This document shows, one piece after another, positions 31,883-43,489 of a stretch of DNA of 64,000 nt. Both the position numbers and the translations under genes were made by a program. Position 1 is the first letter of the stretch. Each line of letters starts with the position of its first letter. The DNA is taken from NCBI GenBank assembly GCA_947359465.1, contig OX375878.1, positions 91,300,377 through 91,364,376 of the forward strand. The letters run 5' to 3'. The notes beneath the pieces were generated by a model. The model was not told where the DNA came from. It searched no databases and saw only the letters and a program-made list of their open reading frames with translations. This stretch comes from Metellina segmentata (taxonomy: Eukaryota > Arthropoda > Arachnida > Araneae > Tetragnathidae).

Positions 31883-32310
31883 GGTATTTAAATTGACGTC
31901 GCACTGGAGAAACACAACGGGCTATCAGCGACAGTCCGGGATCCAATCCGAAGGGAAAGAACCGAGGACAACACCTCGTAAATTTGAACAACGGTCATAT
32001 GGCGAGGTCATACGTGTGCAAGCACACTACTTCCACACCATGCCAACGCAAAGACATTTGAGGTTAGTGCACCAGTCCTCTTTGTTCACGACGGTTTTTA
32101 GTTGGGTTCGAACTCGTAAACCTCCGGTTGCTAATCCGTTACTCTTCCAACAGGGCTTCGTCATCTGACCGTCGTACAAAAATACGTGGTATTGTCCTCG
32201 GATTTTTCTCTTCGGGAGTTGATCCCGGACCGTTGCCATAGCTCGTTGTGTTGCTCCAGTGCGATGTTTAATTAAGATACCTACCTTCCAACCAGAATAC
32301 CACGGCCCGA
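31883..32310 (-). repeat. SINE-B, near full length, split by a short SINE
   Basis: A minus-strand copy: tail (GGTATTTAAATTGACGTCGC), body, B linker, and B head reading (reverse complement) GGATTAGCAACCGGAGG with TTCGAACCC. The last part of the head resumes at 32286-32310 (TTCCAACCAGAATACCACGG) after the insert. Confidence 0.85.
32154..32285 (+). repeat. Short-class SINE (132 bp), TACC-type tail
   Basis: It starts GGCTTCGTCATCTGACCG and ends TTAATTAAGATACCTACC. It is flanked by TTCCAACAG (32145-32153) and TTCCAACCAG (32286-32295). It has the same 5' boundary as the other short copies, but with the B-type tail. Confidence 0.85.
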
Positions 32311-32556
32311 TTAGTTGAACTCATGTTAATTTATTACGCATCAATACATTAGTTACAGACTTGAATACAAATAAACCGTATGGTGTTTCCGAGTCTGATT
32401 AACCTTTCTTATTATATTCAGACCATCCACAATTTTTTTTTATCCGTATTACTCGTGCCTCGGAATAGCGTGGATAATCACGAGTTGAATGTGTTTGAAT
32501 GTTGCCTCCATATATCCGACCCTCCAATAGCTGATAACATTTTTTTTTCCTTTCAG

Positions 32557-32675
32557 ATTTCTGTCGGCTTTTCTAAATGATAAAGTGAATTGCTACACGC
32601 TGGAAGTAAGTTTCCATGGTTACGAGAAACCCAAAGGAAATTCTATTGGCGTCCATGTATATAATGAAGAAGAAT
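32557..32675 (+). CDS. AGBL4: Cytosolic carboxypeptidase 6-like (AGBL4), penultimate exon
   Basis: CCP6/AGBL4 is a cytosolic zinc carboxypeptidase of family M14 that removes glutamates from tubulin and other proteins. A strong acceptor (TTTTTTTTCCTTTCAG) opens the exon, and the first A completes a split codon. Thirty-nine codons follow, containing FLSAFLNDKVNCYTLEVSF and HGYEKPKG, ending YNEEE plus T. The Glu of YTLEVSF corresponds to the general-base Glu (Glu270 of carboxypeptidase A). YTLEVSF and Y.EE are characteristic of the CCP6 branch. The donor T|GTATCC is weak, but it leaves phase 1, which joins to AT of the exon at 36061 as Tyr, giving YNEEEYLRLGES. A stronger GTAAGT at 32606 lies inside the conserved region and would destroy the match. 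The Zn-binding exons were not found in the window. Confidence 0.85.
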
Positions 32676-33802
32676 GTATCCTTTATGAATAGATGTAATA
32701 TGCTTAATTTCTTACATTAAGCTCTTCCTTGTGTGTCTTGAAGAGAGCTGGCCTTTTCAATAGATTAGTGAAGTGCGTAGGATCCATAAATCCTATTGTA
32801 ATTGTCTAAAGCAAAGGGGGGAAGCACGGAAGTATTATTGTAAATAAAATAAATACGAATGAAATTTAAAACGGAAGTTAAATTCTTAGTCTAATTGTCT
32901 CTATCCTTTATTTCTACATTCGAAATTATTGCAAACAGAACAATCATAAATTTATGAATAATCGATGTTTAAAAAATGATGAGAATGTCATATTTGGTAC
33001 TTTCAATTCCTCAACAAACGGCAAAAGCTGTTTTCGATTAAACACGAACGCGGTATACTTGTTTCTTTGAATCGGACTTCACAACAGAGCGTCAGACAAC
33101 AGAGCGGAACTGTGGAATCGTAACTACGTCATCTCTACCGCAGAGAATACCGCACCTTCTCATTTTGACCTCTAAATGCTCGTATTTTAGAATTGACTCT
33201 CCAAGTGTTTTTGAAGAGATATCTCGTCCTTTCAAGATCTGATCAATTTTACTTATGACGGGTATTTATTCATCATGAATGCCCATTGAATCCGGAATGA
33301 AGATATTGCCGTTTTTGATGTTGACGATTGGGGTCAATTTCTTCTAGTGTAGATATGTCTCGTACATTACAAGACCTGTTCAGTTTTGCTAAATACGATG
33401 TTCCTCGTCAATCAGGAGGGTTAAGCAAAGAATTTTAATTGAATTCAATTTTCAAAATGTTTAAAACTTTGTGTGAAAACATTAAAGGGTTTGGGGAGCA
33501 CAAAATCTAACCGTATTTACATAGGGTTACATGTCCTCAAGAAGCCATCAATATGGACAGTTTGGGCCACTGTCGTGATTTAGTCACTGTCTTCGAAGGG
33601 TAAAATGTGTCATTTCTCGAATCCTGAGGCATCGACTTTCTAATGTAGACGCGTGGGCGTGCAACTGCATGTTATTTCTCCCAGTCACTCGGTTGGAAGA
33701 TCTATTACATGGTTGTGGGGAAAGGCATGGACCTTAATGTAGGACAAATTATTTACAGGTTGAAGTGGTAATAGTGTAATAGTGTTTTAATGTTTAGGTA
33801 AT

Positions 33803-33837
33803 AGCGTAGATTAGTGTAATTAACACTAATCTACGCT
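33803..33837. repeat. Perfect hairpin, 15-bp arms
   Basis: AGCGTAGATTAGTGT (33803-33817), loop AATTA, then the exact complement ACACTAATCTACGCT (33823-33837), followed by TTTT. Lies in the AGBL4-like intron. Function unknown. Confidence 0.85.
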
Positions 33838-35226
33838 TTTTTGTGTATCTATTGTCAATTAGACGAATCGTTAAACTACGTGATCTACCGTTCTGAGATT
33901 TTACGACAACAACTCCGACCACTTTCTCTGTCAATTTCATTTGATAGGTATTTAGGTAGGTATTTTCATTAACGTCACACTGGAGCTACACAACGGACCT
34001 ATTCAATTGGAATGTCGATGGTCTGCGATTGCTGACATACACATAGAATAAAGGGGCAGGTAACGCAAACTTGCTTTTCCACTTGTTGCTTGCAGGTCCA
34101 CATTGTCAGGTGTACATTGCTGCTGTAGATCACAACTGTAGCATCCTAACTGAAACTAATAGAACTACGGTCAAATTGTAAAATTAGGACTACTAAAAGT
34201 GTTCCACATACTTTTGCTATCTTTCATTTCTGCACTTTGTATACCCTCTAGCACTTCCAGGTGGGGCGCAAGCGGGCGTACATCCGTATGGGAATACAGT
34301 TTAATGCTGTGTTCCCTACTTCTCCTTAAAGTTCAAACAGGACGTTTTGAAACATCTTGTGCTTCTAATTGAATCTCAAGATTTTTTAAAATGTGTTTCA
34401 TACCTTGTGTTAGCCCTCAAGAGAGCCTCAAATTTAGAAACTTTGTGGCAAAATGTAAAACTTCCAGATATGACTAATAAATATTTAAAATCCTGAATGG
34501 TCATTTCGGGGAAGCGAAATGTTCGCCATCATCAATATATAAGTAAGCCACAAGAGGAAAACGCGAGTTTAAGTGTTTTATTCTTGAGAACAATATTTCA
34601 CAGCTCTCATTTTTAACTAACCCTTTCCACGCCACATATTGACGCCAATAGCCTATTGGGCTGCTCCAGTATGACGCAGGTTTTATTACCTACCAGGAGC
34701 GTTTTATGACGGGGAAGCACCATAGAGGACGTGAAATATAAGAGACTGATCATTGCTATTGAGGGGAGATTAAATCAAACAGTGACCAATATGTCAAGTA
34801 GTCGCGTGACTGCTCTGAAAATTTCACTTGGTTGGCCAATCCAGCATCTTTTCGCCTCGTTCGGCAATTTACCATCTTATGACACGGTAGATGCGTGAAT
34901 GCGCCTTTCCATAGAGTGGCGACAATAATGGTGATATTCCCAAAATCTATTTCGATGGCAAACGGACCAATCAGATGATAAATCAATTATTTTCCCTTTA
35001 TAGCCAATAAAAATGTAAGTAATCGTTTCGAAAAATTTGTATTTATTTATTTGACATGATCCAGGACATCAAAAGGTAACTTTTGCTCACTCTAGTTGTA
35101 AATTTCCTATATGGGAAGTGCATTAATGTGTTCAATAACAAAAATAGATAAGGCTTTTCTAATGTTCATCTCTTTTGCTCGATTTTTTACGTTTTTTAAT
35201 CTTTATTTGTTGTGTGTGTGTTTTAA

Positions 35227-35957
35227 GGGGGTCCGGGACACAAAAATCGTCAAATTTTCGAAATTTTTTTTATGATTTAAAAAAATTCTCTATGTTTTTT
35301 TGCTTAAAGTGACGCCTAAATCATGTTTCTATCTTAATTAGAACTAGAGATATAATAATTTTGTAGTGCGTTGTTTTGAAAATCTAACTCTCTTGACAGT
35401 TGTTGTCATGGCAACGACATCTGTCTTTAAAACTTTAAATGCGTTTTTCTCCATGATACTTTTTTCAAGATTTCCTGTATTCAAATTGCTATAAGTCGAA
35501 AACCAATAAAGTTTAAGGGTTGAAATTTGGAATATATATTTTTCAAACATTATACTTTCATTTTGATTCAGCAAATTTGAAACAAATATTTACTTTTAAA
35601 AATATGACTTTTTTTAAAAAAAGTACCTTAAAATTTTCAAAAATTTTCGTTCAAATATTTTTTATTTTTTGTTAAATTAATATTTTTTAAATTGCCGAAT
35701 CAAAATTAAAGTTCATAAATTTGTGAATAATTTACTGCAATAATTTTGAAAATGGACCAAGAATATTTTGAGCCTTAGCAATTTAAAATGACCCCTCCTT
35801 TTTTCAAAAAATTTTTATTTAAAATTTTTAAAAAACTTTTGGAAAAATTTTGTGTTGTGTGATTTGTTTATTAGTTAGATGGGTAATCAGAGTACAAAAA
35901 AATTCAAAATTCTAAATTAATTAATAAAATTTTTTTTCTGATGTGTCCCGGACCCCC
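35227..35957. mobile_element. TTAA-flanked MITE, 731 bp, 16-bp perfect TIR
   Basis: Both ends read GGGGGTCCGGGACACA inward, flanked by TTAA (35223-35226, 35958-35961). The interior is extremely AT-rich with no transposase. TTAA targets are used by piggyBac and Kolobok elements; the G-rich terminus does not look like the piggyBac copy at 24629. Superfamily unresolved. Confidence 0.88.
35403..35416. promoter_or_regulatory. X-box-like (RFX) palindrome inside the MITE
   Basis: GTTGTCATGGCAAC differs at one base from the palindromic RFX-type X-box GTTGCCATGGCAAC. It sits in an intron of a gene whose family acts on axonemal/ciliary tubulin. No sequence evidence of function beyond the motif. Confidence 0.3.
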
Positions 35958-36060
35958 TTAAAGTTTTACACTTGTAATACCAATGCGACTGAGGTTTCAC
36001 TTGTTTATCTAGAGAAACTTTGTGTCCCAGTGTACCTTGTATTTCCTTAGCCCCCATAAG

Positions 36061-36371
36061 ATCTCCGACTTGGAGAGAGCATTTGCCATTCGCTGTTGGA
36101 TTACTACTGCGCAACCAAGTACATACCACTCGAAGATGTACCACAAGCCGTCAGAGAATCTTGCTGCAAGGGATCCCGAGCGAAAATGGCAAGCAATGGC
36201 AACAACCGTTCCCCTCATCGCACTGCTCCTGGAACGAAAGTCGAAAAGAAATCTGGATCTCAGTTAGCAACGTCCAAAGTTAAAAATGGAAAAGCAGCAA
36301 AAGTCGCCACTTCAAAGACGTCCGGAGAACCAAATAAATCGACTCGACGATCTGAACCAGCTAAAAACTAG
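36061..36371 (+). CDS. AGBL4: Cytosolic carboxypeptidase 6-like (AGBL4), terminal exon
   Basis: The acceptor at CCCCCATAAG gives AT, completing Tyr with the upstream exon, then LRLGESICHSLLDYY, ATKYIPLEDVPQ and a tail rich in Lys, Ser, Thr (KVEKKSGSQ, KAAKVATSK, STRRSEPAKN) to the stop at 36369-36371. In CCP6 proteins Y.EE.Y.KLG...R..LDYY is the last conserved block, followed by a variable basic tail. Using the nearer AG at 36050 would put the match out of frame. Sequence after the stop is AT-rich, as in a 3' UTR; the first polyA-like hexamer is ATTAAA at 36520-36525. Two overlapping frames on the same strand (36020, 36022) are shadows. Confidence 0.82.
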
Positions 36372-36849
36372 CTGCTTGAAATGTAGAAAAAAAGCATATG
36401 GCAGAAAATTTTGAGATAATTTACATTACCAGAAAGGTTTTATTGAAACAAAAAAAAATTTCAGGGAGCAAATGTTTTACGAATCCAGCACAAGGACCTT
36501 ATCTTTTTAATGTATATGGATTAAATTTTAATATGCGAATTTGTTTGGTAGAAGTTTGTGATAGAAAGTTTTAAAATTACAATCGTTTTAATGAGAGAAA
36601 AAATTGTACAAAATATTGTTAAAATGTGACAGTATTCTTTGTTTGTAACTGGTTGAAAATACAGCATTTTTAATTATTTCTATGCAGAAAATCGTAATTT
36701 TTGAAATTCGGAAAAAGATTTCTATGAAATTCTCAAGTGCATTTATAAGTGGCACGAAATGAAATATCCTCTAACAGGGTACATATTGACTTAGGTATTC
36801 TTTAAACGAATCAGAGGTCGACAACCTTAAAAGAAATAAGTGGAAATAA

Positions 36850-37085
36850 GTAAGAGTTAGGTTAGGTATTTAATTAAAACCGTTTTGAAGCAACCTTTTG
36901 ACTTATTGACGATAACCGTGGTTCAAAATTACGTGATGTTCTCCTCGGATCTTTCACGTATGGGATTGATCCTGGACAGGCGTCAATAGCCCGTTGTGTT
37001 GCTCTAATACGACGTTAATTAAAAATTGTCAAAAAAATTACTGTAAATAGCCTGGTATGTTGCTCTAGTACGACGTTAATTAAAA
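36850..37085 (+). repeat. SINE fragments, head-to-head plus an extra tail
   Basis: An antisense tail 36858-36905 (GGTATTTAATTAAAACCG), then a + body from ATAACCGTGGTTCAAAATTA to CTAATACGACGTTAATTAAA (36910-37022). A second copy of the tail (AGCCTGGTATGTTGCTCTAG, GACGTTAATTAAAATTG) lies at 37047-37085. Confidence 0.75.
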
Positions 37086-40000
37086 TTGTCTGACATTACC
37101 TTTACAGAAATCTCTCATACGAGATAAATAGTTAGTACAGTACAAATTTCCCCTAAAAAAAATAGTAAATATTAGATTTTAAAAAATTTCCTTTTTTTTT
37201 TTTTAATGATTTATAAATTGAGAGAAGGTATATGCTTTTCGTTCAGTCTGATGTTTGTAAATATAATTGAAAGTATTAATATTACTTGCATTTCATATAT
37301 TCTTGTACTTCACTTTTAAGACAACAAATCGATCGTTAATCATGATTGATTTGGTTGTGGTTTTTTTTTGTTATTAATTTCATGAGTGTAAAGGTTTGTA
37401 GCGAGAGCACTACATTTATGTATCTGAACTTCGAAACTTTCTCAAGCATTTACTACCCACTACTTGCATTAAATTTGTCAGCTTATTAGTAAAGATATTC
37501 TAAAAAATAGATTCCTATTATGGTATGAATTTTTCTAAGGCTGTTTCTTTAAATCATTTTACATTTAAGAAAGTTTTGACTGATATAAATTCAACTCATT
37601 GAGGATTGAATCCAGCATGAGGACTTAAAGATTGTCGACCCCTGATACGTGATAAAAAGTAATCCATAGGCGTTCCATATCAAATACAATTCTCAATCAA
37701 TTGAAGCAATTCAAGTTGTTAAATTTTAATCATAACTTCCTTTTCCATAAACTGTAGTAAGATAGTTTAACTTTTAAAGTTTCCTCCTCCAATTAGGATT
37801 ATAAACTATCTTGTACTTGGAAAATGCTTTCTTACAAATGAATTTCTAGAAATGCTGCGCATCGTATTGTATATCTATAAAAGTGGTATGAATATTGTCA
37901 GCACAAGCAACTCGCTCGCATTACTTATTCTGATCTCTTGAAAGAGCAAAGTTGTTTCTACTTCTCATGTGTTAAAGATAAGTTTCAGTTAAATATACTT
38001 ACAAAAATATCAAAATAAAAAATTAGTTGGACTAAGTTTAACTGAAATATTAAAGTGTTTTAGAGATATTTGCAGTTAGCAAAATATATTATTTGTAAAT
38101 CTATGATGAGCACTGCGATAAAATTGTTATTCTGATAGCTTATTTTCAACACTATAATTAATTATTTCCAAAATCTCAAATCAACAGATAAAATTCAAGC
38201 ATCAATGTCGAAATCTAAACAGAAACTTGTGATAAAATTTTCGTAGTTATGAAGCTTTGGGGAAAGAAGTTTTCTGATATGCTTTCATTTCGATAGACTG
38301 CTTATAAAATGCTAATCACGATACGGCAGTTACTGTGATAAAGGAATAATGTCCAGTAGTTTTAAAAGCGTCTGTTTCAATATTGAAATCGCTTCGCTGA
38401 TTTACTATTTTCCGCTCTTAGCAATTTTACGGTAAAAAATAGATTACTGTACCTCGTGTAAAAAAAACTAACGTATGTTTCTCTTGCCTCGCATACCAAA
38501 TGTTATGCATGACATTTAAGTGTGTTGTGTAATGCAAATCAATTTTTGTGAGAATATTTTAATGTTTACTACCACGTATTTTCTTTTCTAAACTTTTTAT
38601 GCAACCTTTTGCCGTTGTTGGGGACGACAGTTCATAGCTTTCTTTGAACTTTTGTACCGAAGCTTTTTATCTATACATTCAAACACTGACCTGATCTTTT
38701 ATATGCAATACTTTTTGCAATGCAGTTTTTATGCATTGATTGTGCACTCAATTTTATAACGTATATTATTTAAAATTATATGAATATTAATTGAGGATTG
38801 TTACTTGTACACCAGCAAACTTTCTGTTTTCTTATACTTATATCTATTGCACCAAAGTATTCTTGATCAGAAACACCATTAAAGATATATTGTACAATTC
38901 TGTATAAGTACACGTTTCACCAACTATTGTACCAAATCGGTAAAATCCTAGTTAACGGTACGGCCTAGACGTTATTTAAATTTTTTGTCACCAAGCCCCT
39001 GTTAAATGGTAGTTTTTAGTAGGGGTAGGTAAAACTGTTTATTACAACCTTAACGGTTATTGGTAATTTGCGCTGTAACAGTCTTTATTAATTACTTTAT
39101 TAGCCTCTTCGTTAACATTTAATAACTATTACTAGTGTAATAAACAAATGTACCAATTATTAACTTAAAAATTTATTGTTAAAAATTGAAAGGTTAATTT
39201 AAACATTTAGTAATTGATTAAATTATTAGTAATTTCAACTTACTTTTTTTACCCAATCTTTTAATAAATTCTAATATTTTAAATTTTAATTTGATTAATT
39301 TTGTTATTAAAAATATACTTTTTAACATTCATTGATACATTTGTTAGTAGTAAAACCATTATTTTAACTGCTGAATAACAGCCGATCTCTCTCTATTGGT
39401 TGGCATTGCTGATAAAACACCAACTTGGCAAACCTTGGGAGACCGTAACGTATTCAAGGATTAGACCCAACTTATATAAGGACATGGTTTTCCTAGTGTA
39501 AAAATTGTATAACGCACTGTTGAATACTTCAAGTATTCTTGAAGTATACTTTTATCGAATGGTAATTGCAGTCCAGGTTGTTCCCTTAAAATTCAAACTC
39601 TCAGAAGTGGAAGTAAAAACGAGATTAACACCTCAGTCACAATTCTTACAGGAATATCCTTTATGGAACATATTTGGGTATGGAACAAGATCAAAAACTA
39701 GGGATTTTGGTTAGATCTTCAGAGTTATTTTGGTGACAGAAAACGTCAGTGACCAGGATGTCTTACACTGCAGCAACTTTCATTCCAACACAAACAACTT
39801 AGCATACAGCATCATAAATATATATTGTCCTTTGCAACATTTTTGCTCTGTGTACTGATTCGTGGAAGAGTATTAACATACAGCTTCTATTATGAACAGT
39901 AAAGTTACGCCTTTTGGAATTAATAGGATTCTGTATAGTCGCATCAAGTCCTTGCACGATTAATATATAGTCCCGGAAGTTATTATGTCTAAGGTAATCT

Positions 40001-43000
40001 AGACTTCTACATGTTGCCTAATCTAGTCATTCCATAAGTTGAGAACATACTTATCTTTTTCGAAATGTATATTTAATTTATTGAATTTGAAGCAATAATC
40101 GTGTGTGCAAATTTTGATGATTATACATGCAAGATCAAGCACCATGTTTTCTATATAGACACAAATATTTATTAGTTTAAATTCAACACTGATAAATATT
40201 TACAGAATTAGTAGACAAAAGTTGTAAGTCAAAGTATTAAGAGAATACTCTTCAGAAAAATCATTTAAAACATCTAATCTTTTCAATTCTGGTCGTAAGG
40301 GTTAAATTCATATAAATCTTTAGTTGACTGTTCTAACCAACTATTATATTTATTCCTGATATTGAAATTAATAAAGTTTTTAAATGATGACTTAATAATC
40401 TAATGATAACGATGCGTTGATGCAGAAAACTAACTTGATTATTTTCTTAGAAAGGCAAATCTTGAAGCAAATTTTTAAAAACCATAAGTCTAGGTCATTC
40501 TTGTTTACCCAGGAAAACATTATAAGGCATTCACTAAAGAGGCATGAAATAGATGACGGTTAAAGAAAGTATTCTGTAATTTTACTATTTTGCATAAAAC
40601 TCACTTAACTTTTTTTAATGCTTTAATTTTTGTTTTTTGTTATTACAAATCAAATCAATTAGTTCAATTAATTTTAAAAAAGAATTGCACTTAATGAAAA
40701 TTAATTATTTGCTTCTATATTTGTGAAATTACATGTGAAAAAGTAAGTGCATCAATTTTTGGAGTGATGACGTGATGTAAGCATGGCGACTCTTATGGTT
40801 TTGTATTCCTCTTGTTCTATTATGGTATAACAATCTTTAGTGTTGTCAGCTTTTGGATTACACAAATCAAATGGAAATCTCGAACATACTTCTTTGTCAA
40901 AGCACTTATCTTCGTACAATAACTGAAAAATTAAGGTTCTGAGTTTTTTGTTATCAAATGCTCAAAGGTCAATCCATTTAAATTGAAGGTCTTGAGTTCC
41001 ATTCATAATGTATATTAATAAAACACGACTAAATTTCAGTCAAAAAGTAGAGTAAATTCTACAAACTATTTATGTATAGAAATTAACTATAATATGTTTC
41101 ATATTTTCCAGAACTTTCAATTTTGGAAAAAACCTATCCTGAAATTCAAATTCGTTTCTATTAATGAAATTTCGTGAAGGATAGAAAATACTTAGGTATG
41201 CACATCTTTATAAACTACATATTTATTTGATAACCGTTATTTTTACTATTTTGAAAGCCATAAATTGACGCATGAATTGAATTCTGAAATGGAATTACTT
41301 TTTCGCAATATTTCTTCCAGACAGTTTTAAGATTTCCATGACTTTTATAAAGATATTAGATTATTTCTGAGAAAATTTATCTGAAGAAAGGCAATGGTAA
41401 GTGTTTTTGTAGAAGCGTCGCTGCGTTACCTTTTTCTGAGTAATTTTTTAAAGAAAACACATGGTAACCATTTCCTTTTAACTATACGGCATTAGTTGCA
41501 GATTGGATTAGAAAGAGTGTTTATAGTGCAAGGACCAAAAGAGAATAAAGTATTATCATAACACCATTTAAGGCACCACCTGATATTCGCATGATTAAAT
41601 CTTATCCTCGGAAGTGTATAATTTACTCTCTTCCATTTGAGACTCGTAATGGATTCTGTGAAGCTGATTATACTAATGAATGTTTGACGTGATACGAAAC
41701 ATGAGTGTATTTTTAACATTATTATGTACTTTTCACTTATTATTTTAATGTTTGTTTGTATTTGTTTTATTTTGTGTGTGCAATGAACAGTGTATTTCCA
41801 TGCTTTATGTGCATATTTTTAAGTTTCTATATGTATTTGATGTTGCATAAAAGGCACCTTTTAGATCAATAAAAGCAATGAAATTTAAGTATTATGGTCT
41901 TAAGTTTACTTCTTTCATAGTCTTGATACATATTTGCGAATATTTTAACAAAATTATTTTTATGAATCTCAGGTTAGGTGTTATAAAATTAGATATGAAT
42001 GTGATGGGTAAACGTTATTTTAAACCAACATTTTCTTCGCCATCTTAATGTCTTTTAGTCATTGTTCTCAAAAATAGATTCAGTTTCCAATAAAAATGTT
42101 ACTCAAAAAACGCAATCATGTGCAATGATCATTTAAAATCAACAAACAGTTGCGGAAACATACGTATCCTATACCTCTTTATTCAAACATCGTCATAGAA
42201 CAAATACCAAGATAACATTCGATAGGTTGGTAGGATTTTATCGCACCATATTTAAAGAAGTTGATTTGTATTACATGACAGACGATTTAAAATAATGGAC
42301 ATGAACACACGAAGTTTTAATGGCACAGAAGAAAATTATATCCAGGGTAAACTATTCTATAGGAAATAAGATCTTTAAATAAATTTTGTATAAAAGACCG
42401 TTTTTATAATAAACTATATTATTCCAATAACTATACTCAATTCTGACGCCCAATTTCTGACTTAAATGATGTTCCTTTTTTTAACTCAATGCTTGAAATT
42501 AAAATTAGTTTTCGAGAAAAGATTATGAATAGCAACCTTCATATATTTTGATGGAAATTGATTCAAAAGGATTTTTTTGTGTACGTCAAATTTCAGCACT
42601 TTTCTCCGGGTAGTTTTTTCATTATATTATATGTAATATTCGCTATACTAGGCCATTTTTCTTTTCAAAAGAGAAGCGATTAATTTCTCTACGAGAAAAG
42701 CTGAAGTTTTGCATTATCGCATAAGATGACGTTCTAAACCGATTTTCATCATAACATATGAAGGCTGCTTTTTATAATTTTTTCAAATATTAGTTTCATA
42801 AGTAATGTTTCATATTAGAAATTCGCATCAAAAAACAGTACGTAGGTTTTGGCTTGAGTTCTTTGATAGTAAACTAGTAAAAAAACTAATTTAATGTTTG
42901 GTGCACCAAATCTTTTCCAAACATATACTTCATTAAAGAAATTGATATTTGATTTTAAATTTTTTGATTTAGATTCAGTGGCTTCAAAATTGGGTGTTAT

Positions 43001-43489
43001 CACAGGACTTTTTGAAGTTTGAGTACAGTTTAATAGGAAGTCAAACTCTTAAACAAATTTCTTGCACATTTATTTATAGAAGACGTTATTTCGATAGAAT
43101 GGTACCTTTGAATACACTCACTTGAATGATGCAAAAATAAATAGAAATAGTTAACTTTTTCCGCCAACTATACCATAAATCTTTGAATAATAAAAAGCAA
43201 AGAAACAACCATTTCAAATCAAATTCTGTCTCAAGAACAAACAAAACATCTATTACGTTAAAAGAAAACTAAAGTTATTTTCAGAAATTATCATTATTTC
43301 AAACATTCTGATTAGCATAATTGCATTTCTGAGTTATGGAGAGTAATCTAATAATTAATATTTTTTACACCGGAAAAGCAGCAGTTTTAGGCCTTTTTCA
43401 TTCTATTGTATACGTACTGAATATCTAGTCGAATGCAATAAACTTTTTATTTACCACTGAATTTTAATGTAGTTTGAGTAGAATTGGTA
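37086..43489. other. 6.4-kb AT-rich stretch with no gene or recognised repeat
   Basis: No frame above about 75 codons, no inverted-repeat ends, no SINE copies, only small AT-rich runs. It may include a long 3' UTR of the preceding gene, introns or intergenic DNA. The contrast with the SINE-rich first 23 kb is marked. Confidence 0.6.

Larger units (their letters stand above)
32676..36060 (+). other. Intron of the AGBL4-like gene
   Basis: 3385 bp bounded by GTATCC and CCCCCATAAG. It holds a hairpin (33803-33837), an old minus-strand SINE tail (about 33953-34002), SINE tail traces near 34640-34690 and the TTAA MITE 35227-35957, whose right end is about 100 bp from the acceptor. No other exon was recognised between. 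Confidence 0.7.

Noticed and set aside
32606..32611. GTAAGT as the donor of the AGBL4 exon
   Set aside because: It would cut directly after YTLE and lose SFHGYEKPKG...YNEEE, which matches the family, and would not be in phase with the terminal exon as found. Kept only as a possible alternative splice site.
36020..36283. Two other frames over the terminal exon (36020 and 36022)
   Set aside because: Shadows. Only the third frame continues the CCP6 pattern and matches the split codon from the upstream exon.
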